64,000 nt of DNA, taken from positions 62,001-126,000 of the forward strand of contig JADZEM010000118.1 of NCBI GenBank assembly GCA_020850535.1, written 5' to 3'. This document shows positions 52,323-62,328 of the stretch, piece after piece. How positions within the stretch are numbered: position 1 is the stretch's first letter; each line of letters begins with the position of its first letter. Position numbers and translations under genes: made by a program. A model generated the notes under the pieces. That model ran no database searches and was not told the DNA's origin. It was given only the letters and a program-made list of their open reading frames with translations. Source of the DNA: Chloroflexota bacterium. Its GTDB lineage: Bacteria > Chloroflexota > UBA6077 > JACCZL01.

Positions 52323-55088
52323 GTGCCTGAGGTCGTCGCGTCCAGGGCCGGGTCACCGCTGATGCCAGGCGGCCCCCGCTCGCCAGCCCGAGTCGTATCG
52401 CTTGCCTCCATCGGGCCGCTGGCGGTTGCCGTCGCCTTCCTGGCCATCTTCGGGTGGATGCTGCTCGCCAGCGACTTCCTTCCCTATGTCACCGACAACA
52501 ACGAGTCATTTTCCAGCCTCTGGCACGCCTACAACCTCTACCACTTCGATATCCGTGGAACGGCCGGCCTGACCGACGAGGCGTCCAGCCCGCACCCGGA
52601 GGCGCACGCCTTTCTGCACACCCACCAGGGCAACGTGCCGCGGCTGTTCGCGTTCGTGCTCTATGTGCTCGGCGCGCGGACCATCGAAAGCCAGATCGGC
52701 CTGACGACGCTGCTCGTCGGCGGCCTGACGTTTGCGTTGGTGTATCGCCTCTTCTGGCGTCTGGTTGGGCCGCTCTTCGCAACGGTCGTGTGCCTGGTGC
52801 TGGTAACGGACTACCTGTTCGTGGCGCAATGGATCGCCGTCACGTACCGCGTGTGGCACTTCGTCTTCGTGTTCGGGGTGCTGGCCTGCGTCTGCGAGCT
52901 TGGCGAGGCGAGGGCGCGCCGGGCGGCCCTGGCGCTGGCGGCGTTGTTTGCGGCCGTCTTCTACTACGAGCTGGTCTTCGCCGGTTTCGTCGCGGTCTTC
53001 GCCGGCCTGTTCGCCGGCTGGCGCTACCTGCGGCGGCCGAAACTCCTGCTGCTGAGCTGGACGCTCCAGGCGCTCGGCGCGGCGGTCGGCGTCGGGGTGC
53101 TGGCCGCGCAGCTCACCCTCCATTTCGGGTGGGCCGTGGCCGTCGAGGACTTTCGCCTGACCTTTACGGCACGCAACGCGGCGGCCTCCGACCCGGCGCT
53201 GATGGCCTACATGGTGGACTTCTTCCTGCGCCACAAGATCGTCTTCTGGCAGAACGTCGTGGATGCCCGCTCGTTTCGAACGGTCGAGCAGTTCACGCTG
53301 TTGCTCACCACGCTGCATCTCCAGTGGTACAGCCCGTTCGTGGTGTTTCAGGTGGGGATCGTGCTGGCCGGGTGGGGCGTCGGACTGGCTGGGGATGCTG
53401 TCGAGTGGGTGCACGCGCGGATGGGCCGGCGTGCTCGCCTCCCAGAGCGCCCGAACGAGGCGTCCGCCAGCATGCTGGCGCGCGGGGGCGTCGTGCTGGC
53501 CGCGCTTGGATCGACCACCGTCTTCGTGCTGCTCGCAGTCCTCCGCGACGAGGCGTTTCTGGCCCAGGGGATGACCGGGGCCTCGTTCGCGCAGCGGACG
53601 GGCGGCCTGGGCTGGGTGGTGCTCGGCGGCCTGGTTGGCGTGGTCGGGCTGGCCGCCTGGGATGGGCAGCGCGGTTGGCGCTCGCTGCTGGCGGAGCTGG
53701 GGCGATTGTCGCTGCCGCGGGTGGCGCTCACCGTGGCGCTGCTGCTGACCATTGTCCTGGTGATGCGCCAGCAGCCGTACCTCTACCTGGAGAGCAACCT
53801 CCCGATCTGGCATCGCCTGATGCACCTCGCCGCGCCGGTCTGGCTGCTGCGCCTGACCACGCTGATCCTGTGCGCGTTGGCAGCGGCCCTGGCCCTGCTC
53901 GGGCCGGGCCGCGTGCTCGGGCCGGAATGGGCGGCTCGACTCAAGGGCGTCGGGTCATACGTGGTCTGCGGGCTGCTGGCCTACTCGGCGGTCTACCTGA
54001 TCTCGCCAGGATACGTGTACAGCGGCTACCTGAGCCGCTACGCACCGCTTGCCGTGTTCGTGTTCAATGTAGCCGTGGGGATCGGCATCTGCCTGCTGCT
54101 GGCGGCGACGCTCCGCACCGCAGCGTTCGCGCGGCGCCGGCTGTCCGGCGCGACCGTTCCCAGGGCGCCGCTCTCACACATCGCCCCGCTGGTCCGAGCC
54201 GGGTTCCTGGTGGTTGCGCTCGCCGTCCTGGTCGGGTTCTGGCTCCACGTGCAGCTCGTACAGGTGCGGCTCTTTCCGCCAGACGCATTCTTGTGGGTCA
54301 AGCTGCTGGGTCAGCCGCCGTTCAAGGGGCAGAGCCTCGTGTCGAACAACTACGTCGCCCCGTTCACCATCCTCACCGGTGAGTGGGGCTACATCAACAC
54401 GACGCTTGCCCTGGACGAGATCGAGCTGACGGACGATGGGTATCGTGTCGACGTCGGCAGGCAGGAGTATCTCTGGCTGGCCGATGGTAGAACGAATCCC
54501 GCCTACCTCAAGCCTGACCTGTTTGTCTGTGCGCGCCCGCCGGTCACGTTCACCATCCTGCAGCGTGTCACCGATCAGGCCGACGAGATCGACGGGTGCG
54601 GCAGCGTCCCACTGGTCGCCAACGCCGCGGCGGGCGGCCAGCCGTACCTTCAGCACCAGCTGGTGGCCCGCGACACCTCGCCCTACGACTCCTGGGCCAT
54701 CGTGCGCCTGGATTGGGACTTCCCGCCCTTCCTCGCGCCGCTCGGAGGCGGGGCCGGCCGTCGGCGTGTCGACGTGACCCCCGAGGTGCGCAACGGTCAG
54801 ACCGTCCTGCGTGTGCGCTACGAGTACCGTCACCAGGAGGGCGTGCCAGAGCGGGGCACGCGGCTCCGCCTTGAAGGGGTGACTGGTGACGGCGGCGTCT
54901 GCACACTGGCCGAGGCTGCCGCCGCCGACTCGCTCACTGTCCCCGCCGACGTTCGTGGCCGCGTGCGGGTGCTGGTGACGCCGGCCACGGCCACGAAGGC
55001 CGGCGTGTCCTCCGCGAGCGAGGCGTTTGTTCTCGGCTCGGATCCGGCCGCCGACCCCTGCGGTGGGCGAACGGTCCGCCGGGAGTAG
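52323..55088 (+). CDS. Large GT-C-like polytopic membrane protein, paralog B
   Basis: A 921-residue tandem paralog of the preceding protein. It shares FLPYVTDNNESFSSLWHAYNL-type sequence (D58, E61), the THQGN(M/V)PRLFAFVLYVLGAR block, FYYELVFAGF, and the exported domain with SLVSNNYVAPFTILTGEWGY. Helix count and length are the same, while the middle helices have drifted more. The D..E pair in the first external loop and the block around THQGN are the best active-site candidates. GTG 52323 follows the paralog stop by 58 bp and has its own promoter, so A and B may be made independently or as alternatives. Confidence 0.7.
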   Translation: MPEVVASRAGSPLMPGGPRSPARVVSLASIGPLAVAVAFLAIFGWMLLASDFLPYVTDNNESFSSLWHAYNLYHFDIRGTAGLTDEASSPHPEAHAFLHTHQGNVPRLFAFVLYVLGARTIESQIGLTTLLVGGLTFALVYRLFWRLVGPLFATVVCLVLVTDYLFVAQWIAVTYRVWHFVFVFGVLACVCELGEARARRAALALAALFAAVFYYELVFAGFVAVFAGLFAGWRYLRRPKLLLLSWTLQALGAAVGVGVLAAQLTLHFGWAVAVEDFRLTFTARNAAASDPALMAYMVDFFLRHKIVFWQNVVDARSFRTVEQFTLLLTTLHLQWYSPFVVFQVGIVLAGWGVGLAGDAVEWVHARMGRRARLPERPNEASASMLARGGVVLAALGSTTVFVLLAVLRDEAFLAQGMTGASFAQRTGGLGWVVLGGLVGVVGLAAWDGQRGWRSLLAELGRLSLPRVALTVALLLTIVLVMRQQPYLYLESNLPIWHRLMHLAAPVWLLRLTTLILCALAAALALLGPGRVLGPEWAARLKGVGSYVVCGLLAYSAVYLISPGYVYSGYLSRYAPLAVFVFNVAVGIGICLLLAATLRTAAFARRRLSGATVPRAPLSHIAPLVRAGFLVVALAVLVGFWLHVQLVQVRLFPPDAFLWVKLLGQPPFKGQSLVSNNYVAPFTILTGEWGYINTTLALDEIELTDDGYRVDVGRQEYLWLADGRTNPAYLKPDLFVCARPPVTFTILQRVTDQADEIDGCGSVPLVANAAAGGQPYLQHQLVARDTSPYDSWAIVRLDWDFPPFLAPLGGGAGRRRVDVTPEVRNGQTVLRVRYEYRHQEGVPERGTRLRLEGVTGDGGVCTLAEAAAADSLTVPADVRGRVRVLVTPATATKAGVSSASEAFVLGSDPAADPCGGRTVRRE

Positions 55089-55153
55089 CCGGCCGGGCTA
55101 GACTATCGCCGTGGGCAGCGGCCGTGTCAGCGCCGACTGCTGGGAGAAGTGTG

Positions 55154-56320
55154 ATGGCCGGTCAGCTCGACGACGTGGTGATCGTGGAGGCCGTGCGGAC
55201 GCCCATCGGACGACGGAATGGATCGCTCAAGGACGTGCGGCCTGACGAGCTGATGGCGCAGACGCTCTCGGCGCTGGTGGCGCGCGCCGGCATCGATGCC
55301 GGCCTGGTGGATGATGTGATCCTCGGCTGCGTGGCGCAGATCGGGGAGCAGGGCGCGAACGTCGCGCGGCTGGCTGTGCTGGAGGCCGGGTTCCCTGTCG
55401 AGGTGCCGGCCGTGAGCCTGGACCGGATGTGCAGCTCGGGTCAGCAGGCTGTCCACTTCGCGGCGCAGGCTATCGCCAGCGGACAGGCCGACGTGGTCAT
55501 CGCCGGGGGCGTCGAGTCGATGTCGCGGGTGCCGCTGGCCGCCGACTACCCCCAGACCTGGAGCCAGAAGCTGTCCGGGCGCTCGGATGTCGAGATCAGC
55601 ACCAACCAGGGCACCTCAGCCGACCTGATCGCCGAGCGCTGGGGCCTGTCGCGGCAGGAGCTGGACCAGTTCGCCTTCGAGAGCCACTTGAAGGCTGGCG
55701 CAGCCCGCGCGGCCGGCCGCTTCGCGTCGCAGATCGTGACCGTGGACGTGGCCGGGCCGGACGGCGCAGCTGTCCCCTTCCAGCAGGACGAGGGCATCCG
55801 GATGCCGCCCTCGCTGGAACGGATGGCGGCGCTGCAGCCGGCCTTCGACGCCGGCGGCACCGCGACTGCAGCCAACGCCAGCCAGATCTCGGACGGGGCA
55901 GCGGCGCTCCTGCTGACCTCTCGACAGAAGGCGGCCCAGCTCGGGCTGCGTCCGCGCGCCCGGCTGCGCTCGACGGCCGTCGTCGGCTCGGACCCGCTGC
56001 TGATGCTGACCGGCCCGATCCCCGCCACCCACAAGGTGCTGGACCGGGCCGGCATGGCGCTGTCGGACGTGGACGTCGTCGAGATCAACGAGGCGTTTGC
56101 GTCGGTCGTGCTGGCCTGGGCGCGCGAGTTGGAACCCGACATGGCGAAGGTCAACCCGAACGGCGGCGCGATTGCACTCGGGCACCCGCTGGGGGCCACC
56201 GGCGCGATCTTGCTGACCAAGCTGCTCTACGAGCTGGAGCGGCAGGACAAGGCGGTGGGCTTGCAGACCATGTGCGTCGGCTTCGGGCAGGCGACGGCCA
56301 CCATCGTCGAGCGCGAGTAG
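55154..56320 (+). CDS. Acetyl-CoA acetyltransferase (thiolase family)
   Basis: A 388-residue thiolase. The nucleophile is C93 in LDRMCSSGQQAV, the His is in ALGHPLGATGA (near 345), and the second Cys is in MCVGFGQATA (near 375); NEAFASV is also present. It condenses two acetyl-CoA or cleaves 3-ketoacyl-CoA. ATG 55154 has GGGAGAAG just upstream and begins the family N-terminus; GTG 55124 is a less likely start. It is a single gene between the glycan island and a convergent VOC gene. Length and residues are normal. Confidence 0.93.
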   Translation: MAGQLDDVVIVEAVRTPIGRRNGSLKDVRPDELMAQTLSALVARAGIDAGLVDDVILGCVAQIGEQGANVARLAVLEAGFPVEVPAVSLDRMCSSGQQAVHFAAQAIASGQADVVIAGGVESMSRVPLAADYPQTWSQKLSGRSDVEISTNQGTSADLIAERWGLSRQELDQFAFESHLKAGAARAAGRFASQIVTVDVAGPDGAAVPFQQDEGIRMPPSLERMAALQPAFDAGGTATAANASQISDGAAALLLTSRQKAAQLGLRPRARLRSTAVVGSDPLLMLTGPIPATHKVLDRAGMALSDVDVVEINEAFASVVLAWARELEPDMAKVNPNGGAIALGHPLGATGAILLTKLLYELERQDKAVGLQTMCVGFGQATATIVERE

Positions 56321-56383
56321 GTCGGCGGCGCGCAGCGACGTTGCTCGCGCCCGGCGGCGAACGGCGGATGCCGGACCCCGGAC

Positions 56384-56410
56384 CCCCCTCTCCCGTCGAC
56401 GGAGAGGGGG
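56384..56410. terminator. Hairpin between convergent thiolase and VOC genes
   Basis: CCCCCTCTCC (56384-56393) pairs with GGAGAGGGGG (56401-56410), with loop CGTCGAC. There is no T-tract on either strand, but the position between convergent genes suggests a two-way termination or REP-like role. Confidence 0.5.
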
Positions 56411-56431
56411 CGGGGGTCTGGGGGATCTGAC

Positions 56432-56809
56432 CTACTTCGCGTTGCTGTCCATCTCGAAGACGCCGAACATGTTGCCGTCCAGGTCGAGCGCGTAGGCCAC
56501 CCAGCCCATGCCGGGCACCGGCATCTTCTCCAGGCAGATCGTCCCGCCAGCGGACCTGATGGCCTCGACAGCGGCGTCTACCGAGGGGACGCCCATCGTG
56601 TTGGTGGTCCCCGGCGGCATGCCGTCCTGGCGGATCAGCATGCCGCCGTTGATGCCGGCCTCGCCGTCCGGGCCGGTGGTGACCATCCAGTACTTCATGT
56701 TCGGGTCACCCGAGAATTCCTGGAACCGCCAGTCGAAGAGCTTTGAGTAGAACGCCTGGGCCTTCTCCGGGTCCGACACGCTGAGCTCGAAATGAACAGG
56801 TCGGGGCAT
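56432..56809 (-). CDS. VOC-family (glyoxalase/bleomycin-resistance-like) protein
   Basis: A 125-residue vicinal-oxygen-chelate protein with two beta-alpha-beta-beta-beta units: VHFELSVSDPEKAQAFYSKLFDW and MGVPSVDAAVEAIRSAGGTI ... GWVAYALDLDGNMFGVFEMD. The metal-type residues are His in VHFEL, a Glu late in the chain (FGVFEMD), and others less clear. It belongs to the small stand-alone group of unknown substrate. GGAGG lies before ATG 56809; the longer frame to 57538 overlaps the MarR gene and was rejected. Confidence 0.87.
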   Translation of the reverse strand: MPRPVHFELSVSDPEKAQAFYSKLFDWRFQEFSGDPNMKYWMVTTGPDGEAGINGGMLIRQDGMPPGTTNTMGVPSVDAAVEAIRSAGGTICLEKMPVPGMGWVAYALDLDGNMFGVFEMDSNAK

Positions 56810-57048
56810 GGAGGCCTCCACAGCGCGCCGCGAGGAGTGCGGCGACCACGCCACGAGGATGGAGTAGCTGCATGGTCGTGGCCGCCGCGGCGGCGTGCAT
56901 ATGCACACTCCCAGCCTACGATACGAACAGATGTTCTGCAAGCCCCTGAGCGTTACGGATAGATCACACGTTCTACTGGCTGGTGTGACTGCCTGCCCTT
57001 GCCCGCGGCGCTGCTGCGCGGCGATCTTGGCGGGCGGCGGCCGGTGAC

Positions 57049-57618
57049 TCAGCCGGAGCGGCTCGGCGCCCCGATCGCCTGAACGCCTCGGCGTGCGGCA
57101 CCCGCGCCTGCCAGCGCCTCTGTATCCGACCCGAGCGCCAGCGTGCCCTTCACCAGCCGGCCCAGTTCCTGCACCATGCCGGGCCACTGGGTGTCGCCAA
57201 ACGCCTGAACGATGCCGTCCTGGGCGTCGCGCCAGCGGGGGATCGCCCGTGCCAGCAGGTCGCGCCCGGGATCGCTCAGGCCAAACTGAATCTGGCGGCT
57301 GCCCTGGGCGGGGCGGGCCTCGATCAGCCCATCGGTCCGCAGCAGCTTCAGATTCCGGGTCAAGGTCGTCCGATCCATGACCAGCCCGTGCGCCAGGTCG
57401 TTGGTGGTCACCCAGCCGGCGAGCGCCAGGGCGCTCAGAATGGTGAACTGGGTGGAGCGGATGCCGACCGCGGCCAGGGCGCGATCGAAATGCTGGGTCA
57501 CGGCTCGGGAGGCCCGGCGCAGATTGAATCCTGCGCACGTCGAGGCGATGCCGAGGCTGATCTGCCGCAGGGTCTCAGGGTCGCTTGACGGAAATTCTGG
57601 CGGGAGTGAGTCGACCAC
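57049..57618 (-). CDS. MarR-family transcriptional regulator
   Basis: A 189-residue winged-helix dimer-type repressor. Helix 1 and core (NLRRASRAVTQHFDRALAAVGIRSTQFTILSALALAGWV) are followed by the recognition helix (MDRTTLTRNLKLLRTDGLIE) and the wing (RPAQGSRQIQFGLSDPG). MarR proteins usually bind their own promoter and release it on phenolic or oxidant ligands. GTG 57618 is the start. An inverted repeat TAGTCTTT...AAAGACTA lies directly upstream. The VOC gene 239 bp downstream on the same strand may be its target. Confidence 0.9.
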   Translation of the reverse strand: MVDSLPPEFPSSDPETLRQISLGIASTCAGFNLRRASRAVTQHFDRALAAVGIRSTQFTILSALALAGWVTTNDLAHGLVMDRTTLTRNLKLLRTDGLIEARPAQGSRQIQFGLSDPGRDLLARAIPRWRDAQDGIVQAFGDTQWPGMVQELGRLVKGTLALGSDTEALAGAGAARRGVQAIGAPSRSG

Positions 57619-57620
57619 GG

Positions 57621-57656
57621 TAGTCTTTCTAAAAGAGCATCACTCTACAAAGACTA
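57621..57656. promoter_or_regulatory. Inverted repeat upstream of the MarR gene
   Basis: TAGTCTTT (57621-57628) and AAAGACTA (57649-57656) are exact complements 20 bp apart, in a short A/T-rich patch 3 bp from the MarR start codon. The position fits an autoregulatory operator. Confidence 0.5.
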
Positions 57657-57753
57657 GTGTACCGCTGAACGTGGGCGCGCGGCGTTGACGTGAGCGGACC
57701 ATCCTGCTACGCTCACGGCGCGGCGGTGGCCAGCCCGGCATGCCCGGGGGCCG

Positions 57754-57788
57754 TTGCCCACGTCTGTGAGGCAGGTCTATACTGCCTC
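57754..57788 (+). promoter_or_regulatory. nuo operon promoter with overlapping palindrome
   Basis: TTGCCC (57754-57759) and TATACT (57778-57783) are 18 bp apart. A perfect inverted repeat GAGGCAG-N7-CTGCCTC (57768-57774 and 57782-57788) covers the -10 box, a repressor-like position. The leader to nuoA would be about 125 nt. Confidence 0.6.
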
Positions 57789-57914
57789 GGAAACGAGCGA
57801 TGAAGGGGCTCTCCAGGCGAGTCCAGCCGGCATTGGTGCACGGAAGGACACTGGCCGTTCAACGCGCGGCACGCGTGGCGTCCCCGACGACGAGCCAGTT
57901 TCGAGGTTCCTTCA

Positions 57915-58268
57915 GTGTCTGACTACACCGGGCTGTTCGTGTACCTGTTCCTGGCGGCGGCAATTGTCACCGTCATCGTCGCCATCTCTGGTCTGCTTTC
58001 CCCGAGGCGTCCGTCCGAGGCGAAGTATCGCCCGTACGAGTGCGGCGTCTCCGAGGTCGAGAGCACCGAGCACCGATGGCCCGTACGCTTCGCGCTGGTC
58101 GCGATGCTGTTCCTCGTGTTCGACGTGGAAGCGCTGTTCTTCTACCCCTGGGCCATCCTCGTTCGCGAGCTGCGGTGGACCGGGATCATCGCCATCGCCG
58201 GGTTCTTCGCAGTGCTCGGCGTTGGATACGTCTACGCACGCGCCCGTGGCGCGCTGAAATGGCGGTAA
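57915..58268 (+). CDS. nuoA: NADH-quinone oxidoreductase subunit A
   Basis: Membrane subunit of complex I, 117 residues with three helices. The conserved loop [14 protein letters not shown] and the [12 protein letters not shown] segment, with its acidic pair, lie in the loop near the quinone site. The GTG start at 57915 has GAGG 8 bp upstream. It is first in nuoABCDEFG; nuoB follows 4 bp after its stop. Confidence 0.96.
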   Translation: MSDYTGLFVYLFLAAAIVTVIVAISGLLSPRRPSEAKYRPYECGVSEVESTEHRWPVRFALVAMLFLVFDVEALFFYPWAILVRELRWTGIIAIAGFFAVLGVGYVYARARGALKWR

Positions 58269-58272
58269 CCGC

Positions 58273-58764
<492 letters not shown>

Positions 58765-58766
58765 CG

Positions 58767-59264
58767 ATGACCGTTGCCGAAGAGTCGCTGACCGAGGCGT
58801 TTCCCGACGCCGTGCATGGGGTCTCCCAGGACGGCATCCCCTACCTTCTGGTGCGGCCAGATCAGCTTGTCGAGACGCTGCGCCGCCTGCGCGACGATCT
58901 CGACTACGTGCGCTGGCTGGATGTGACGGCGGTGGACGAGCCGAACGTCGAGCCGCGCTTCGAGTTGCAGTACCTGCTCTATTCGATGGTGGACCGCCGC
59001 TGGGTCCGTATCAAGACGCAGACGGACGACGCCGTGCCAACGGTCACCGAGGTCTTCCCGGGAGCCGACTGGTACGAGCGCGAGGTTTTCGACCTCTTCG
59101 GGATCACCTTCGAGGGGCACCCGAACCTGACGCGCCTGATGATGCCGGACGACTGGGAAGGTCACCCCCTGCGCCGTGACTACCCGATAGGCGGCGAGCA
59201 GGTCGATTTCACCGTCACCCGTGAGGTCTACGGGACCGGCGGCGGCAACGAGCTGCGAGGCTGA
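58767..59264 (+). CDS. nuoC: NADH-quinone oxidoreductase subunit C
   Basis: A 165-residue 30-kDa-type subunit of the complex I connecting module. The signature region WYEREVFDLFGITFEGHPNL...RLMMPDDWEGHPLRRDYP is complete. Separate nuoC and nuoD genes, not the fused enterobacterial form. It starts 2 bp after nuoB and ends 2 bp before nuoD. Confidence 0.96.
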   Translation: MTVAEESLTEAFPDAVHGVSQDGIPYLLVRPDQLVETLRRLRDDLDYVRWLDVTAVDEPNVEPRFELQYLLYSMVDRRWVRIKTQTDDAVPTVTEVFPGADWYEREVFDLFGITFEGHPNLTRLMMPDDWEGHPLRRDYPIGGEQVDFTVTREVYGTGGGNELRG

Positions 59265-59266
59265 CG

Positions 59267-60454
59267 ATGGCAATCGAAGCGCGGCGCACGAGCAACACGC
59301 TGCACATCAACATGGGGCCGCAGCACCCCAGCACCCATGGCGTGCTGCGCCTGGAGCTGGAGCTGGACGGCGAGGTCGTCGTCTCGTGCAAGCCGGTCAT
59401 CGGCTACCTGCACACCGGCATCGAGAAGACGTTCGAGGCGAAATCGTACCTGCACGGCCTGACGCTCACGGATCGGATGGACTACCTCAATCCGATGGGC
59501 AACAACCTGGCCTACTGCCTCAGCATCGAGAAGCTGTTCGACTGCGAGATCCCCGAGCGGGCGACGGTCGGTCGGGTGCTGCTGGCCGAGCTGACGCGGA
59601 TCAACTCGCACCTCGTGTTCGTCGGAACGGCCGGCTTCGACCTGGGGGCGAGCTCGGTCTTCCTCTACTGCCTCCGCGAGCGCGAGAAGCTGCTGGATCT
59701 CTTCGAGTGGCTGACCGGCCAGCGGATGATGACCAGCTTCATTCGGCCGGGCGGCCTCGCCTCGGACTTCGAGCCGGAGTGGCTGACGGCCTGCGAGGCG
59801 TTCCTGGACGAGATGCCGAAGAACATCGACGAGTACGAGTCGCTGTTGACCAACAATCCGCTCTTCAAGGAGCGGATGATCGGCGTCGGCATCCTCAAGC
59901 CGGAGGACGCGATTGCCTGGGGCGTCAGCGGACCGCCGCTGCGGGCGTCAGGTGTCGCGCAGGACTTGCGGAAGACAAACCCGTACCTGGGCTACGAGAC
60001 CTACGACTTCGACGCTATCGTGGCGGACGGCGGCGACTGCTACTCCCGCTACAAGGTGCGGGTGGCCGAGCTGCGCGAGGCGGTGAAGATCGCCAAGCAG
60101 GCGCTGAAGCGGATGCCGGGCGGCTCTGTGCGGACCTCGAACCGCAAGGTGATGCCGCCGCCGCGTGAGGAGCTTGGCACGTCGATGGAGTCGCTGATCC
60201 ATCACTTCAAGCTGTTCACCGAGGGCATCAAGCCGCCGGCCGGCGAAGCGTACGTGCCGGTTGAGTCGCCGCGCGGCGAGCTCGGCTTCTACATCGTGAG
60301 TGACGGCTCTGGAAAGCCGGTCCGCGTGCACGAGCGGGCGCCGACTTTCGCGAACGTGCAGGCTATCCCGCTTATGGCCAGGGGGGCGCTGGTGGCAGAC
60401 CTGATTGCCGTCATCGCGAGCATGGACCCGGTCATGGGCGAGGTCGATAGATAG
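59267..60454 (+). CDS. nuoD: NADH-quinone oxidoreductase subunit D
   Basis: A 395-residue 49-kDa subunit that forms the quinone cavity with NuoB. The N-terminal NMGPQHPSTHGVLRLELELDGE, including the quinone-contact His, and the C-terminal end DPVMGEVDR, a relic of the NiFe-hydrogenase fold, are intact. Length is normal. It lies between nuoC (2 bp) and nuoE (14 bp). Confidence 0.97.
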   Translation: MAIEARRTSNTLHINMGPQHPSTHGVLRLELELDGEVVVSCKPVIGYLHTGIEKTFEAKSYLHGLTLTDRMDYLNPMGNNLAYCLSIEKLFDCEIPERATVGRVLLAELTRINSHLVFVGTAGFDLGASSVFLYCLREREKLLDLFEWLTGQRMMTSFIRPGGLASDFEPEWLTACEAFLDEMPKNIDEYESLLTNNPLFKERMIGVGILKPEDAIAWGVSGPPLRASGVAQDLRKTNPYLGYETYDFDAIVADGGDCYSRYKVRVAELREAVKIAKQALKRMPGGSVRTSNRKVMPPPREELGTSMESLIHHFKLFTEGIKPPAGEAYVPVESPRGELGFYIVSDGSGKPVRVHERAPTFANVQAIPLMARGALVADLIAVIASMDPVMGEVDR

Positions 60455-60468
60455 GCGGCGAGCGCTCG

Positions 60469-60987
60469 ATGCTGCTTTCAGAAGAGACCCGCGACAAGAT
60501 CCTGATCGAGGTCAGGAAGTATCCCCAGACCCGCACGGCGCTCCTGCCAGCCCTCAAGCTGGCGCAGCGCCAGGTCGGCTGGCTGCCGCCCGAGGCGATC
60601 TCCGAGGTCGCCGACCTGGTTGGCGTGTCCTCGGCGTCGGCCAACGAGCTGGCCACGTTCTACTCGATGCTCAACACCGAGCACCGTGTGGATATGAAGG
60701 TCGAGGTCTGCGTGCAGTTGCCGTGTGCGCTGCGCGGCGCGGACACGCTGCTCGAAGCCCTCTCCCAGGGGCTGGGCATTGGCGTCGGCGAGACGACGCC
60801 GGACGGCAAGCTGGAGCTGCACCGCACGCACGAGTGCTTCGGCTCCTGTAATCGTGCGCCGATGTGCCGCCTCAACGACGAGTACCGCGAGGACTTGACG
60901 CCCGAGGCCACTCGCGCGCTGATCGACGAGCTGAAGGCGGCGCGCGGCGTCAACGGGCGGGCCACACCGCCAGCGGCGGGGGCGTAG
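60469..60987 (+). CDS. nuoE: NADH-quinone oxidoreductase subunit E
   Basis: A 172-residue 24-kDa-type subunit with thioredoxin-like fold. The four [2Fe-2S] N1a ligands are C81 and C86 (CVQLPC) and C123 and C127 (CFGSC). It pairs with NuoF in the NADH-dehydrogenase module. The start lies 14 bp after nuoD; nuoF follows by 6 bp. Confidence 0.96.
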   Translation: MLLSEETRDKILIEVRKYPQTRTALLPALKLAQRQVGWLPPEAISEVADLVGVSSASANELATFYSMLNTEHRVDMKVEVCVQLPCALRGADTLLEALSQGLGIGVGETTPDGKLELHRTHECFGSCNRAPMCRLNDEYREDLTPEATRALIDELKAARGVNGRATPPAAGA

Positions 60988-60993
60988 CACACG

Positions 60994-62324
<1,331 letters not shown>

Positions 62325-62328
<4 letters not shown>

